Of a stretch of DNA of 64,000 bases, positions 11,286 through 21,940 are shown one piece after another. The stretch covers positions 647,664,606 to 647,728,605 of the forward strand of contig CM062811.1 of the NCBI GenBank assembly GCA_031772625.1. Direction: 5' to 3'. This DNA is from Pinus tabuliformis. Its lineage: Eukaryota; Streptophyta; Pinopsida; Pinales; Pinaceae. A model generated the notes under the pieces. The model was given only the letters and a program-made list of their open reading frames with translations, was not told the origin of the DNA and made no database searches. The translations under genes and the position numbers were made by a program. Each line of letters begins with the position of its first letter. The first letter of the stretch is position 1.

Positions 11286-11378
11286 CTTTGTTCTGGTACA
11301 AGGACTAGTGTCTTGTTACAAGAACAGAGTGCTCCAAGCCCTAAGGCTTAGAGCCCCTACATGAAGACATAAGTCTTC
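11286..11378. repeat. Inverted-repeat cluster
   Basis: An imperfect palindrome at 11,286-11,329 is centred on ACTAGT, with arms reading CTTTGTTCTGGTACAAGG and CTTGTTACAAGAACAGAG. A perfect GAAGAC/GTCTTC stem with a 4-nt loop follows at 11,363-11,378. Confidence 0.6.
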
Positions 11379-12699
11379 AGTATAAGTGTAAAATATACTT
11401 CTCACATAAGTTCTGTACCTACACTAGTGCAAGTAGATTGCAAGAGTACAAGAACGACCACTCAGTGTGAGAAGGAAAATCATTTAGAAGGTAGATATTT
11501 TCAAGGGCCCACTTGTTAAACTGCCACCACCTATATTGAGGATAAACATAGAGTTTTACTTCAGCAGTTAAGATTTTTTACAGTAGTGTGAAAGTTCCTT
11601 TATTTGATTTCTTCGCAAATGCATTCTTTTACATTCCAGCACTATAATAATTTGGTGTTAGTTTCCTTTGATATTTTTCTATTTGATTCTGCAAAATTTC
11701 AATTAAGGAGTAGGAATAGAAATAGGAAAAGTGCATACCACTTCTAGCATTACCTGTGCTTCATCTCTAAGTTTACAAAACCCTTGGGTTGACAATTAAG
11801 GTGTTGAAGGAGCTTCCTTAAGTACAATTCATTCACCCAACAGGTCCAAAAACATATTCTTGTGGGTGTCATAATGTTTTGGCTTTGAATAAGGATGGTG
11901 CATGGCAATGGTGATAACATTTGGTAAAGAGTCGAGCCAAATGCAAGGCTAGACATGTTAAACATCATCATGACAACAATGTTCAAGGTGAAAGGAACTT
12001 CAAATTGTTTAAGTTTCCATTAATTGAAGACTAAGGAGGGAATGTTCAGATTCTTTCAAGGGCAGTTTTTTGTTCTTCATATCTTGGAAAATTGCAGCAA
12101 GAGGTTATCTTTGATAGAAAGTCTAGGACTCCAAAATCAGGGAAAGTGATGTACTTTCATGAAAAGCTCAAAGTGACAAATTCAAGCAAAGTTTAGTGGA
12201 TTGAGACTAGAAGGGTGAGGGAGTTGTACCCTCATCTATTTGTTAACTTATAAAGAGATTTTGGAGATCCATAAGCTTCCAATCGGGAGGAGTGATCTGG
12301 TGGATCAAAATAGTGCTAAAAATTCAAAGTGTGTGACAGAGCTTGAAACCTGAACGAATGGATATATATTAGTGATCTCGATCCAATATAATTTATCTCA
12401 CTCAAAATTGATATTGTATGCTCCTGATATCAAGTTCTGATCGAATTGGCAATAGGAAAAAAACAATTGGAAAATGGACAGGTGATTGGATATTTTTGGG
12501 CCAGTGAAAAGCTGCCACATGGCCTCATCTGATTGGTCAAAAAATTTAAAAATTTTGATATTCATATTTTTCTTCAATTTCTCCTAAGGTCAAAGTTTTA
12601 ATTATTTTTTAAGGCTGACTGGTTATTATGTGGCCAATTGTGGAGGGCCATGTGTGCCAACCAAAAGTGGCCACGTGGCCTCCAGATAGTGCATTAAAA
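11379..12699. other. Decayed interior of element D, no clear gene
   Basis: One short + strand stretch at about 11,870-11,915 reads ALNKDGAW, like the KKDG.W motif at the start of a Ty3 reverse transcriptase, but its neighbours do not extend it. Nothing else is supported. GGCCAC/GTGG-type palindromic words cluster at 12,500-12,690. Confidence 0.3.
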
Positions 12700-12790
12700 A
12701 TATGCTAAGGGTTGAATCAAGGCCACAGGGTTGAACCCATGACCTCAACCAACAATTCCAATGACCTGACCAACTACGCTACATATTATT
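12700..12790 (-). repeat. tRNA-derived SINE-like remnant
   Basis: On the minus strand an A-box-like TAGCGTAGTTGG (12,781-12,770) is followed about 32 nt later by a B-box-like GGTTCAACCC (12,737-12,728). This matches RNA polymerase III internal promoter order and spacing. No full tRNA cloverleaf is evident, so a tRNA-derived SINE head or tRNA pseudogene is likelier than a working tRNA. Confidence 0.4.
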
Positions 12791-12842
12791 CCTTGATTAT
12801 AATGTTTTTAACACGCTATTTAAAATTTAAGTTATGCATCGT

Positions 12843-13726
12843 TGGGGGAAGGGGGTCGGGCTAAGCCCTAGCCCCTGTTCACCCGAGCCGCACGTGACGC
12901 AAGTGGGGAGCCAAGATACTAGGCCTTAGCCCAAGCCATGGATATGGCCCAAGCCACAATGTGCATAAAGTCCAAGTGCTTAATGGGTGGAACTATTGGA
13001 GAGGGGGCTAGCCCCAAGTCGTATGACCTCCCATGTAACCATAGGCACGAAGAATCGGTGAGGGCCAACCCATGGTCATATGTGGGACCATAGAACTAGG
13101 AGCGTGCACCCAGCGGGGTTCTAGATATCATCCCTAGAATCTTCAACCCCCTAAGTGGTCTTATAGCCTCCATGTGACCAGAAAATTCGGGACTGGGGAC
13201 TTAATGGCGGATTTAACCATCCTAAAAATTCACTCATCAAGTGGGAATGTAGGCCAGGTTTGTGTGATGTTTCCACGTTTGGGGTGCTCAAGCTAGGTTT
13301 AGGCTGAATTGGAGGATGGTTAGCTGTAGAATTTGGGAGAAACTTGAAACAATCATATTTTACTCAATTTTTGGCCAAATGAGGTGCAAAAAGAACCAAA
13401 ATGGGGGTTTTTGATAGTGTTGGATCCATTAGAGACATAAATTTTGTTTTTTGAGCTTTGTAAAGCCTTGAAACACACTTGTGAACATTTTTTTAATGAA
13501 AGAGTCCCTACATTGGAAGATGGACCAGGAGATGTAGCCCAGGAGAGGGGTGAACTCCTTTATTATGCTTGTGTTATGTGTTTCATATATGCTTATTTTA
13601 TCTCTGTTTGGATGTAAATTGTGGATAAAATTTACTTGTTTATGTGTTTCGTAAATTGATCCTGTACCCAAAACTCATATAAATTTAACTTGCAAATTGT
13701 TAAAAATCTTCAAGTTTACACAAACA
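12843..13726 (+). repeat. 3' LTR of element D
   Basis: It is a direct repeat of 6,864-7,636 and extends further left, because the 5' copy is cut by element A. A purine-rich GGGGGAAGGGGG at its left edge (12,844-12,855) may be the polypurine tract, so the exact start is uncertain by about 20 bp. It ends TTTACACAAACA at 13,726. Confidence 0.7.
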
Positions 13727-13812
13727 ACCTTACCCACACTTGAGGGTGTGTTACCCTTAGTCTTGTCTTCTCATGAGTTGATCACTACTTAAAATGGGCT
13801 CACCCTGGCTAG

Positions 13813-15330
13813 TTGAAGCCATTAACACTCATAGGGACATTCCCAGGAGACCCTCTAGTGCTACAAGAATGTTTCCCAAACACCGGAGCATCAATGTGCA
13901 TGATGACCTCATCAAACACCACCCAAACTCAGGAACTAGTTCCAGACACCACGCACTCTGCAACTATTGATTCCATGTCCCTACCTCACACCATTACGTA
14001 GACACCCTTTTTGTACCCCCCACTCAGCTTTGTCTTGCACCAAGTCATGACAACCCTTACATTACCAAATATGGTTATCATGATACCAGTCTGGTATCTG
14101 GTCCTAATGACCATGTCAACTGATCCAGGACATATCCTAGTAGGTAGTATCCATGTGCCTCCATCTTAGGAAACCATCCCTACTAAAAAATTTCCTACAC
14201 TGACACTGGTCGAGGCCAGCAAGAAGGGCAAACAAAATGGTAAAATATGGGAAACCTCAAACTCCTCCATGGCCCTACAACCTTGTGCATTATGTGAAGA
14301 ATTTGGGCACCCGAATCACATATGCCTTGAGTTAGATGAGTTGAAAACCCTTATGCACGCTTCCAAAACATCAGTAACCTCAACTCCACCAAAAGGAGCA
14401 AAGGTTATGCCTTTATGTAATAAAGAATTACATTCCAATCATGCATGTGCTATATATGAAAAACATGGGCACTACACTCATCAATGTCCTGATATCCCTC
14501 AATAATGAAAGACATTAAGCACACTCATTCAAGCCAACATTAATAAACCAATAACATCAGCCAAACCCCAAATGGACAATGGATGCAAAAACATATTCTA
14601 CATTCAAGAGGAACCAACTTCATTCTATAAAATCCCCTAACATGACACACAAAGGCAGTGTGAACAACCAACCCCTTCCCCCACATTTCCATGTTCTCTA
14701 TGTGATGACCCAACTCATCTTGTTAACCTCTGCCCCAAATTAGGGAAATTTAACCAATACTACCTAATCACCGAGGTTTCTGAGAGAATCAAACCTATAT
14801 ATCGAAACCATACATGCACTATCTTCACAGGAAACCATCATAAGAGAAGGTGCTTGCAACTTCCCAAGTTTTGTGAATTGTTGTTTTGTATGTTGATTCA
14901 TGAATGGAAACTCCTATATATTAGACTTGGATACTGAGTCCATAAAAACCATCCCCTCACTAGGGGAAGATGAACCCATAGACATCTTATGTGTATTTGA
15001 GGAGAAATGGTAGCCAGATACAAATAAGGGCCCCCATCATTTCATCTCCCATCACCACCATCAATCCAGATCAAACAAAAAACAATCTAAAGCCACCTGG
15101 CAAAGAAAATCACCCATCACATGCACCCTATGTGATAAACCCAACCATTTGGTAAATGAATGTCGTGAACTGAGTAATTTCAATGACATCTTTTTCTTAG
15201 TGGTCCAAATTCCACACAAGCATCTCTCCAACCAAGAGAAAATCACACGTTGTTATTGTCACATCTTCTCTCAATTCCACCACACAAGGAATTGTCAGTA
15301 TCTTCCACATTTTCGTACAGCAAGAGCAAC
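13813..15330 (+). pseudogene. gag: Gag-like relic of element C with repeated zinc knuckles
   Basis: Broken + strand reading frames contain a run of CCHC-type motifs. They are CALCEEFGHPNHIC (14,284-14,325), PLCNKELHSNHAC lacking the first Cys (about 14,410-14,448), CAIYEKHGHYTHQC (about 14,446-14,487), CSLCDDPTHLVNLC (about 14,694), CTIFTGNHHKRRC (about 14,815), CTLCDKPNHLVNEC (about 15,118) and CHIFSQFHHTRNC (about 15,256). Several have lost a Cys to Tyr or Phe. The motifs come as pairs (a canonical knuckle, then a CxI[FY] variant) repeated about three times. Canonical knuckles bind nucleic acid; whether all of these did is unknown. Most of the sequence between motifs is too decayed to assign. 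Confidence 0.6.
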
Positions 15331-15579
15331 GCTAAGACCAACCCATACAAGGAGTCCATGTCACGCCAATGTCATGACCTAAATATGGATACTACTACAG
15401 GATATTCCATCTCAGAACATCAATCAGGCATCAACATTCCATACTATGAGAAGTATTTCCTCCCATACAATTTACTCAGTTAGTTTCAGACCAATATGTG
15501 AAATCTATACTGAAACCTATCATAGAAATAAAGCAGCCCCTATGTCACACACATTTTCGGCATGACTATCCCCCAAGAA

Positions 15580-15838
15580 TAATGAAGTGCACAAGCAGAG
15601 GGTCAAAGCCTCATTCAATTGCAGCATCACCCCTCAAACATTTACCGAGGGGGAGTTAGTCCTCCACTACGATGTTGCCCAAGAAGCGGTAGGACCTAGA
15701 AAGTTTGAAACCCTGTGCAAGGGCCCATACAACATCAAACACTATCTCCTCAATGGGTCATACAAATTGTCAAAGCCTGATGGGACTTGCCTAAAAAATC
15801 TCTTCAATGGTCTCTACGTCAAAAAATTTAAACCATAA
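15580..15838 (+). pseudogene. int: Integrase C-terminal domain of element C
   Basis: A frame ending at TAA 15,838 carries the GELVLHYDVAQEA segment followed by KGPYNIKHYLLNGSYKL and NGLYVKKF. This is the usual C-terminal pattern of Ty3/gypsy integrases (GPY-like module, NGSY, L-P-NG--LK). The catalytic core with its D,D,E residues is absent upstream, so this is a truncated relic. The same module is seen in B at 23,865-24,060. It is followed by aRNH, as in B. Confidence 0.8.
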
Positions 15839-15974
15839 AATGCTAAAATAGATATGTATGCACCATGACTTACTTTTTATGATGATCACCTCATCATTAA
15901 TTCACTATAAATATCATTCTCTCATCATCTGTCAGTAGATCGATCCTCTAATATCTTATCATCAAGGGTTTTCT

Positions 15975-16383
15975 GACGATGCATCTCGATGGTCACAAAA
16001 CCTTGCTACTACAACTTGGAAAATATACACTACTGACCAAACACCTCGTCTCATTAATGGACTTTGTATCAGGTCAGCCACCAACAATCAAGTAGAATAT
16101 GACATCGTCATAGGCCTCTTGGATGATTCCCACCACCTAGGTATCCACCATGTACATGTATTCCTTGATTCCCAGCTAGTTGTATCATAGTTAAACAAGA
16201 CCTTTCAAGTTCGTGATACACGCATTTTCTGGAGGTATCTGCACACACAAAGGTTAACTTGAAATTTTTATGATATCACATTTACATATATACCAAGGGA
16301 TAAAAATCACACAATTGATCACATCACTAATATAATCCTAGACTGGCATGTATCACACATATATAGCCATCAAGATACATAAA
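15975..16383 (+). pseudogene. Second RNase H (aRNH) of element C (broken)
   Basis: A broken frame after integrase shows the cellular/archaeal-type RNase H pattern of Tat-lineage elements. FSDDASRW gives the first Asp. SATNNQVEYDIVIGLL gives the Glu. VFLDSQLVV gives the second Asp. NHTIDHITNIILDWH gives the last Asp near 16,320. The order and spacing match the better-preserved copy in B at 23,345-23,770. In-frame stops interrupt it, for example after DSQLVVS. The domain degrades RNA in the RNA:DNA hybrid during reverse transcription; in this lineage it is thought to supplement a weakened original RNase H. Confidence 0.7.
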
Positions 16384-16841
16384 ACATCAACTTAAGATAC
16401 ATCTCAAACAAAATGTAGAAATACATCAAAAAGTACAGATGCATGTGACATATCGTGAGAGGTGCCAAAAAATAATCTTGTATATACATCGAAAAATATG
16501 TATGAGCAAAAAAATATCCACAGAGTCCAGTGGCTTATGAACAGGATAAATAAGTATAGGGGAGCATCCTCATAACAGGTGCTTGCCTTGGTATATACAT
16601 AATCTCATCCAAAAATGAGTCCACCAATTCTATCTACGGCCCCAGTGGCTCAATCTCTACATTTGGAGCCAAAATCAAACCAGCCGTAGCCATCACCATG
16701 GCTATATGGTGCAAAACTGATCGGTGCAATCACTCCAGTGACATCGTCGTCTCTACGTTTACCTCTGTGAACCCTTCCCATCCATCAATAGGAAACCCTC
16801 TAGTCATGGCCTTTTTCCCTGCCCTAGGTGTCTCAGTAGCT
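16384..16841. other. Intergenic part of element C between aRNH and the antisense gene
   Basis: AT-rich DNA in which I see no coding or repeat signal. It separates the 3' end of pol (+) from the 3' end of the antisense gene (-), so the two genes converge here. Confidence 0.4.
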
Positions 16842-18065
16842 CTACAACTCAGCCTCTATAACTGCCAAACACACCTCTGCGACCTCAAAACACTCACACC
16901 ATCACTCTGCATCCCCACACGTTGTTGCATTACTACCATCTCTAGAGGGTCCACTAGTCTCTATCTGGCGCCACTGTGTCGGTTGCTCAAGCCCATTCGA
17001 CGGTCTTGCAACCCCCTTTCTCTGTGCGATGGGTGCATCCCCTGCAACACCCATATGTCTAGGATCGTGACCCACCAAATAGGCTAGTGGTCGCCTCGTG
17101 GCCCCGCATCTGTAAGTAAAAAAACATGGTATCAAAATCATCATAAATAAAACATCATATTGATACATGCAAATAAATATATGTATACAAATGCAGAAAG
17201 AAAAATATACCTGCTGGTCCCCAAGCATCACTCAGAGGAAGCCCCATGTCTGGATCTCCCCAGAAGTCCATGCCATGATAGGGATACTCCAGAATCAACT
17301 GAGGATTGGAGTTAAACCAATCCTATACATTTGTGTTCTAATAATGCCATGGTGTACCACCCCCAGCTCATGGCTTTGCAGGTGCCCATCAACATATACG
17401 TGGGTCCCTAGACGGCCCCACTAGCACAGCTAAGATCAGACGCAACATAAACACCTACTCATACATAATATAGCAAAGCACACTCCCATAACAAAAACTC
17501 CTGAGTGTACCACGTTGCACCTGCGTTAACTGAGACAACATCGCTTGATGCAATAACCTAGCCCAATAAAAAATGTGGCCCACTTGTAGTTGCTGAAGGA
17601 CCATATATGTGACCTTGATGCTTTATTGGGGACTCCTTATCCCACCAACCTCACTCATCACCAACACTGCTCGCTCAATGAGATCCAACACAGTTGCAAT
17701 CTTGATGTAGCCCTCCTCATACAGGTCACACCCATAGTGAGCGTCACCCTCAGCCTCTACCCACTGATGGATATAAACGTGCCTAGCAAGAAGTGGATAG
17801 GGTAAAGCCTCCCCACGAGGCAATAAAACAGTAAAAAAAAAATATTGGTATGAAAAAATATTGGCAAATTTGTCAAACTGATAACCATAACATATCAGTC
17901 CACATCCCAACATCGAATAAAAAATTGTAGGAACCTATCTTGCGACCTCAAAAGGGGGTTCTAAAGAAACTTTAGAAGGCCCCACTATGCTAGAAACTGG
18001 CTAGCAGTTGGATCCCTCGCCACATCCATACTGAGCTACTCCTAGTCTCTCTCCCTCCAAATCAT
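16842..18065 (-). pseudogene. Antisense gene of element C, two exons (broken)
   Basis: A minus-strand frame opens at ATG 18,065 (M-I-WRER) and runs through FFTVLLPRGEALPYPLL, a segment around DLYEEGYIKIATVLDL, QRGTLRSFCYGSVL and EYPYHGMDFWGDPDMGLP. It meets a GT donor at 17,210. A 101-nt intron ends in CAG at 17,110. Exon 2 runs from 17,109 to a TAG at 16,842. Element B carries a diverged homologue (WRERE, FLTCLSRRG, YGSIL, EYPYAGMDFRGDPD) whose intron begins at the same place. Both are antisense to their own pol. Several stops break this copy. Additional antisense ORFs between pol and the 3' LTR are known in some Tat-lineage elements; the molecular function is unknown to me. Confidence 0.7.
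17110..17210 (-). other. Predicted intron in the antisense gene of element C
   Basis: It starts GTATATTTTTC and ends with a T-rich tract and TTACTTACAG on the minus strand. It lies directly after the WGDPD...LPLSDAWG segment, exactly where B has its GTAAATTC donor. Confidence 0.6.
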
Positions 18066-18379
18066 CTTTCCAGCCAAGATACCATGTGTCAACTATATAG
18101 CCCCCTAAGCTATCAAAACAAAAAGAGAGAGAAAAAAAAAGATAAAACCCCTTTTCTCATAGTTGCGTGCCTGTGAGCATGACATACGTGATGTCACATG
18201 ACTATTTTCCCAATAAATGTGCAGATGCATGTCTGTTGTGCCCCTAAGTCACAACATCCAAGGCATCCAAGACCATGCACCTATTTTCAAATAGGATCAA
18301 GTCCATGCATTTGTGTCTCACACAGGCATGGCCCATTCTGCACTCCACCGGCCAAGCCACGACGACCCCCGCAGGGTTC

Positions 18380-18384
18380 CACCA
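18380..18384. repeat. Target-site duplication of element B, left copy (CACCA)
   Basis: CACCA immediately precedes the LTR end at 18,385. The identical 5 bp follow the other LTR at 37,515-37,519. This ties the two LTRs to a single insertion. Confidence 0.85.
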
Positions 18385-19419
18385 TGTTATCGGGAATCTA
18401 GTGTCCACTCGGATCTACTAGTCCCACTAAGACTGGTAGCTATCTTAGAAACAAACAAACTAAAACCACTTTCGTTTCCCTTTATGAGAAGTAGATAAGA
18501 GTGGAACGAAGGACACCAACCTCAGTCTTGCACTTGGTTCCTCACTTGATTCCTCTCCTTTCTGACAGATCCTTGCCGCTTCTCCTTTGTCTACCCAAAT
18601 TCAAAGAGCACCTGTGGAATCAAAGCAGCATAATACTATCGAAGAACAGAGATCTACAAACATAAACAATATAGGACCAGATATATATTAACCACACAAA
18701 TGCGTATATCATCAAACATACAAGAATGTGGAGGAAAACTTGAATAGCTTTATTAATAATCAAGAATAGTAAAGAAGATTACAACCAATTGCTCTGACCC
18801 AGCGTCATCCTCCAGCATGAAAGCCCTTCTTTCACCTCATGAAAAGCTTAGATCACCCAACACTATGATATTCCAACAAGAAACCAACAACACTTCCTTA
18901 CAAGATACAAAATTCCAGCCTCTGGATCTCTGGGATGAGGGATCCATATATAGATGATTGCAGGGGGGTGATTCAGCTTCTGGGATTCTGATTAGTGTCC
19001 TCTCTCTGATAGTTCTTGATTCCACTTGGAGATTGATGATCTCTTACTCATCCCTGGGCAAATTCAGAGAGGCAAGTGTCACAGGAGAAGTTTCTGGAAG
19101 ATTCCATGATCATCCACCTCGCGGACTAACTCTGCCATTTGTACACTCTCGCCCATCACACCCCATAGAAGGGCTTTTCAGTATGCATCGCACCTCCCAT
19201 GTGCATTAGGTGGGATGCATCGCACTTTGACCATGGAGCAGGTGAGATGGTCCAGTTTTGACCAGTTCTGAGCAGTTTTTCATGGAGAACTTCTGGGAGA
19301 TGATGTAATCAGCTGACCTTGTTCTTTTAGGGTATGGAACAACACTTTTAGGGACTTAGGAGCCCTTGGTTTATGGACATATTTGATTGGGGTTGCAGTG
19401 CCCAAAAATTTCTATAACA
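18385..19419 (-). repeat. 3' LTR of element B (1,035 bp)
   Basis: The + strand begins TGTTATCGGG and ends CTATAACA, so the LTR has TGTTAT/ATAACA termini. A TATA-like ATCTATATATGG is at 18,943-18,954 and a polyadenylation-like AATAAA at 18,749-18,754, both on the minus strand in the expected order. A palindrome is present at 19,185-19,218. Confidence 0.9.
19185..19218. repeat. LTR palindrome (GCATCGCACCT / AGGTGGGATGC)
   Basis: The 11-bp arms have one mismatch and flank the 12-nt loop CCCATGTGCATT. The 5' LTR copy (37,280-37,313) keeps it with one further arm change. An inverted relative is in the leader at 36,071-36,108. Confidence 0.8.
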
Positions 19420-19430
19420 GTTGCCCCCTA
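19420..19430 (-). promoter_or_regulatory. Polypurine tract of element B
   Basis: On the minus strand AGGGGGCAAC directly precedes the TG of the 3' LTR, like the tracts of A and C. Confidence 0.8.
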
Positions 19431-20579
19431 AAGCATGAGGTCGTTAATCTTTGATGTCGGGTGAAATGCTTTATCATGAGGATCCGAAGTTTTTTCGAGC
19501 TAGAAGGCGACCTGTAATAAGATACAATACAATACATTATCTTCATAATATTTTTCATGATCTAGCTGAGGCAGGCATTCCCATGCTCAGCTTTATAAAT
19601 TCATTTTCGTGCACATAAGACAGACAACCGTCTGTGCAGGAGACTGATGATTCTAATAGAGTCATCATCCTTTGATTTGGATGATCATCTTTGCAACAAC
19701 AATGTACATTTGATGTCTTTATCTTCCTGAATATATCGCTGCTCGGATGGATGAAACTAGATCCGGGGTCTTCAAACTCGTTCAATCTTCACTCGGAGTA
19801 CAGGTCGATCCATGTGAAAGATGTTTTGGAGTCAAACATGGAAAGACATCTCCTGATTACCAGCCAATGATGCAAGCTGTTAACAGGCGCGAGAGGAATC
19901 ATCAATTATTATGATGACCCTCAAGGTACTACAGTACAATTCGCGTGGTGTGAATAAGGGACTTGGCGTCGAACACCACGCAAAATCTTTTAGTCGAAGG
20001 TCATTAATGTAAACCTGTCGCTAGAAGTGAGAAACTTACCATTGAGGCATACAAGCTTCAAAGTACTGAAAGGGTTGTTCCTAAGTCGACTTCTTGGATA
20101 ATGAGCTGATGTCGACAAGAAGCGACTCACCGTAGGAGGGCCTTAATGAATTCCACATCTATGACGCGGAACGGAGTAAATGATTTTGGAGGTGAAAACG
20201 ATCTAATGATACAGGGTTCAGGGTGGTGGTCATGAAAGAATGGAGCGTGGATGTATTGTAGCAAATGAGACACAGGTGAATTCTCTGAGCGACTTCTCTT
20301 GAACATATCGGCGACACTGACATGATGGATTGGTAGCGTTAACCCAAAATATGGATGGTGTGATGGACCAATGGTTATATGACCAGTGAACAGAACAACC
20401 CAACCCGACTCGGATGTGGAGTGAAAGTGTCATGTTCAAGAGCGACTTGCTACCAATAAAGTTTCTTCAAGTTTTCTTCCCAATTTTTCCCCAGTCATTT
20501 CTAACCAGTACCTCTTTATTTTTTTCAAGCTTGAGGAGGATAACATATGCTTGTTCTATAATTTTCCCTTCGGGCAAAC
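19431..20579. other. 3' untranslated region of element B without a gene
   Basis: It is colinear with A 4,654-5,798 (inverted). No ORF is conserved between the copies. Confidence 0.7.
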
Positions 20580-21345
20580 CCGTCGCTATATTTTAACTAG
20601 CCTAGCGACAGTGAAACTCGTTCTTGTCTGTATGGACAAGTTTGTCACTATTTGGTTTTAACGAGTTTAATGACAAAGATAACTCGGTCCTTTTCAATTT
20701 TAGAGAGTCTGGAAGGGACGTAAAGGAAACTCCAATAATCCTTTTTCGTCATGTAATCCCTTAACTCTGAAAAAGTATAAAATAATACGAAAGGGATGAA
20801 TTTTCGGTAATTTTAACGAGCCGAACAAGACAAGCGCTCGATCTTTTTGTGTAATAATCTCTCAGGTCCAAAAAGATTAAAATCTAGAAGAGGGATAGCA
20901 CTTCTGGTCACTTTAACGAGCTGGAGAGGCAAATCGCTCAGCAATATTTTCATATTTTACGATTCAGGTGAAAAGAGCTTAAAGGAGACTCGTTTTTGAG
21001 GAATGAGTGATAATTTTGGGTAGCAACTAATTCCAGGTAAGGTTTGGAATTTTCCAATCACGGTAGTGTCGCAAGGATGGCTAATAGGACCACTCTTCAC
21101 AACTGTTCCTCAAAAGGGGTAAACAATCAAATGGAGGTGAATGATCGGCTAAAACAGAGTGGAGGTGATGATGAGAACACGACCAAGGCTCAAAAGCTAA
21201 TGATAATGCATTCACAATGGTTATTTACTGGAAAATTGGTTCATTTTTTAATGAGCTTAAACTCTGGGGGAACGTTTGCTCATTGCTTATGTTTAATTTT
21301 TAACGAGCTTGAACTCCACATAAAAACTGCTCGTGATAATGATCA
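20580..21345 (-). repeat. 3' hairpin array of element B
   Basis: This is the inverted counterpart of A 3,817-4,652. Stems include GTCGCTA/TAGCGAC (20,582-20,609), TTTGTCA/TGACAAA (20,641-20,677), a TTCG/CGAA stem near 20,805-20,826 and a CTTTTCA-type stem near 20,950-20,975. Loops keep the core CTCGTTAAA, seen as TTTAACGAG on the + strand, at 20,660, 20,812, 20,912 and 21,298. Two arms differ from A on both sides in ways that keep the pairing. Confidence 0.75.
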
Positions 21346-21762
21346 TTGATTTAATCTCACCGTTAATTACTTTGTTCCTTCAAAGGTTGTACTGCCTGTT
21401 CAATTGCTTCATCAAACCGATTAGAAATGAACAATATATGTTTCAAAAATGAGTTAAAACACTAATATTTTACTTGAATTACGTGAAAAGTAATTTAAAA
21501 GTGGTTTTTACCCTTCATTTTACCATTTGAACTTTGGTTTGTTGGAGCTCTGGAGGTGCTTTTCCCCCTTGATTTTCACTAGTTGATTTCGGGAGATTCT
21601 GTGGACGATTCTCGGTGCCGTCTGGACCAGATAGGAGCTAAACCTGAGCTCTTCAGTTGCATTCCTTCCTTTTTGAATTCTGTGCATGTTTCCCTATTTT
21701 TCTAAGCCTCTGGGTTTGAAAAATTTGCCCCTGGCTCCATCGCACCCTTTCCACATTGAAAA

Positions 21763-21810
21763 GTGTGATGCCTCCTGGCTTGGCCATTGGCCAGTCAGGA
21801 TGCATCACAC
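21763..21810. repeat. 48-bp imperfect palindrome upstream of the antisense gene
   Basis: The outer arms GTGTGATGCCTCCTGGCT and AGTCAGGATGCATCACAC pair over 18 bp with two mismatches around TGGCCATTGGCCA. The GTG..GATGC words resemble the LTR and leader palindromes. Confidence 0.75.
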
Positions 21811-21940
21811 CCAGTACACTGCTGGGGGTGCGAGAAGGGAAGCTTTTGCACTGTTTTTTCATGGAATTTTTGCATGTTTTTTGCCAAATCGGGATCCTAA
21901 CTCTTCTCTTGCTTGTTTTGCAGAGATCTATCGGAGAAAA

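Larger units (their letters stand above)
6864..13726 (+). mobile_element. Element D: decayed Ty3/gypsy element with gag and protease only
   Basis: Two copies of an LTR-like sequence in direct orientation (6,864-7,636 and about 12,843-13,726) flank a body with a Met-type primer site, a gag and a protease. The 5' LTR is interrupted by element A, so its first part is off-window. RT, RNase H and integrase are not recognisable between 9,600 and 12,840. The two LTR copies differ at many positions, more than the LTR pair of B, so D is an old insertion. After 13,726 the sequence is that of element C, so D lies inside C. Confidence 0.75.
13727..18384 (+). mobile_element. Element C, left part: old Tat-like Ty3/gypsy element hosting D and B
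   Basis: This is a + strand pol and gag relic with zinc knuckles, integrase C-terminus and a second RNase H, followed by an antisense gene on the minus strand. It is interrupted on the left by D and on the right by B, whose 5-bp duplication CACCA (18,380-18,384 and 37,515-37,519) shows that C continues at 37,520. RT, its RNase H and the integrase core are missing between about 15,480 and 15,580, so C is internally deleted. Confidence 0.75.

Noticed and set aside
12700..12790. Functional tRNA gene
   Set aside because: Only box-like motifs are present; acceptor and anticodon stems do not form convincingly.
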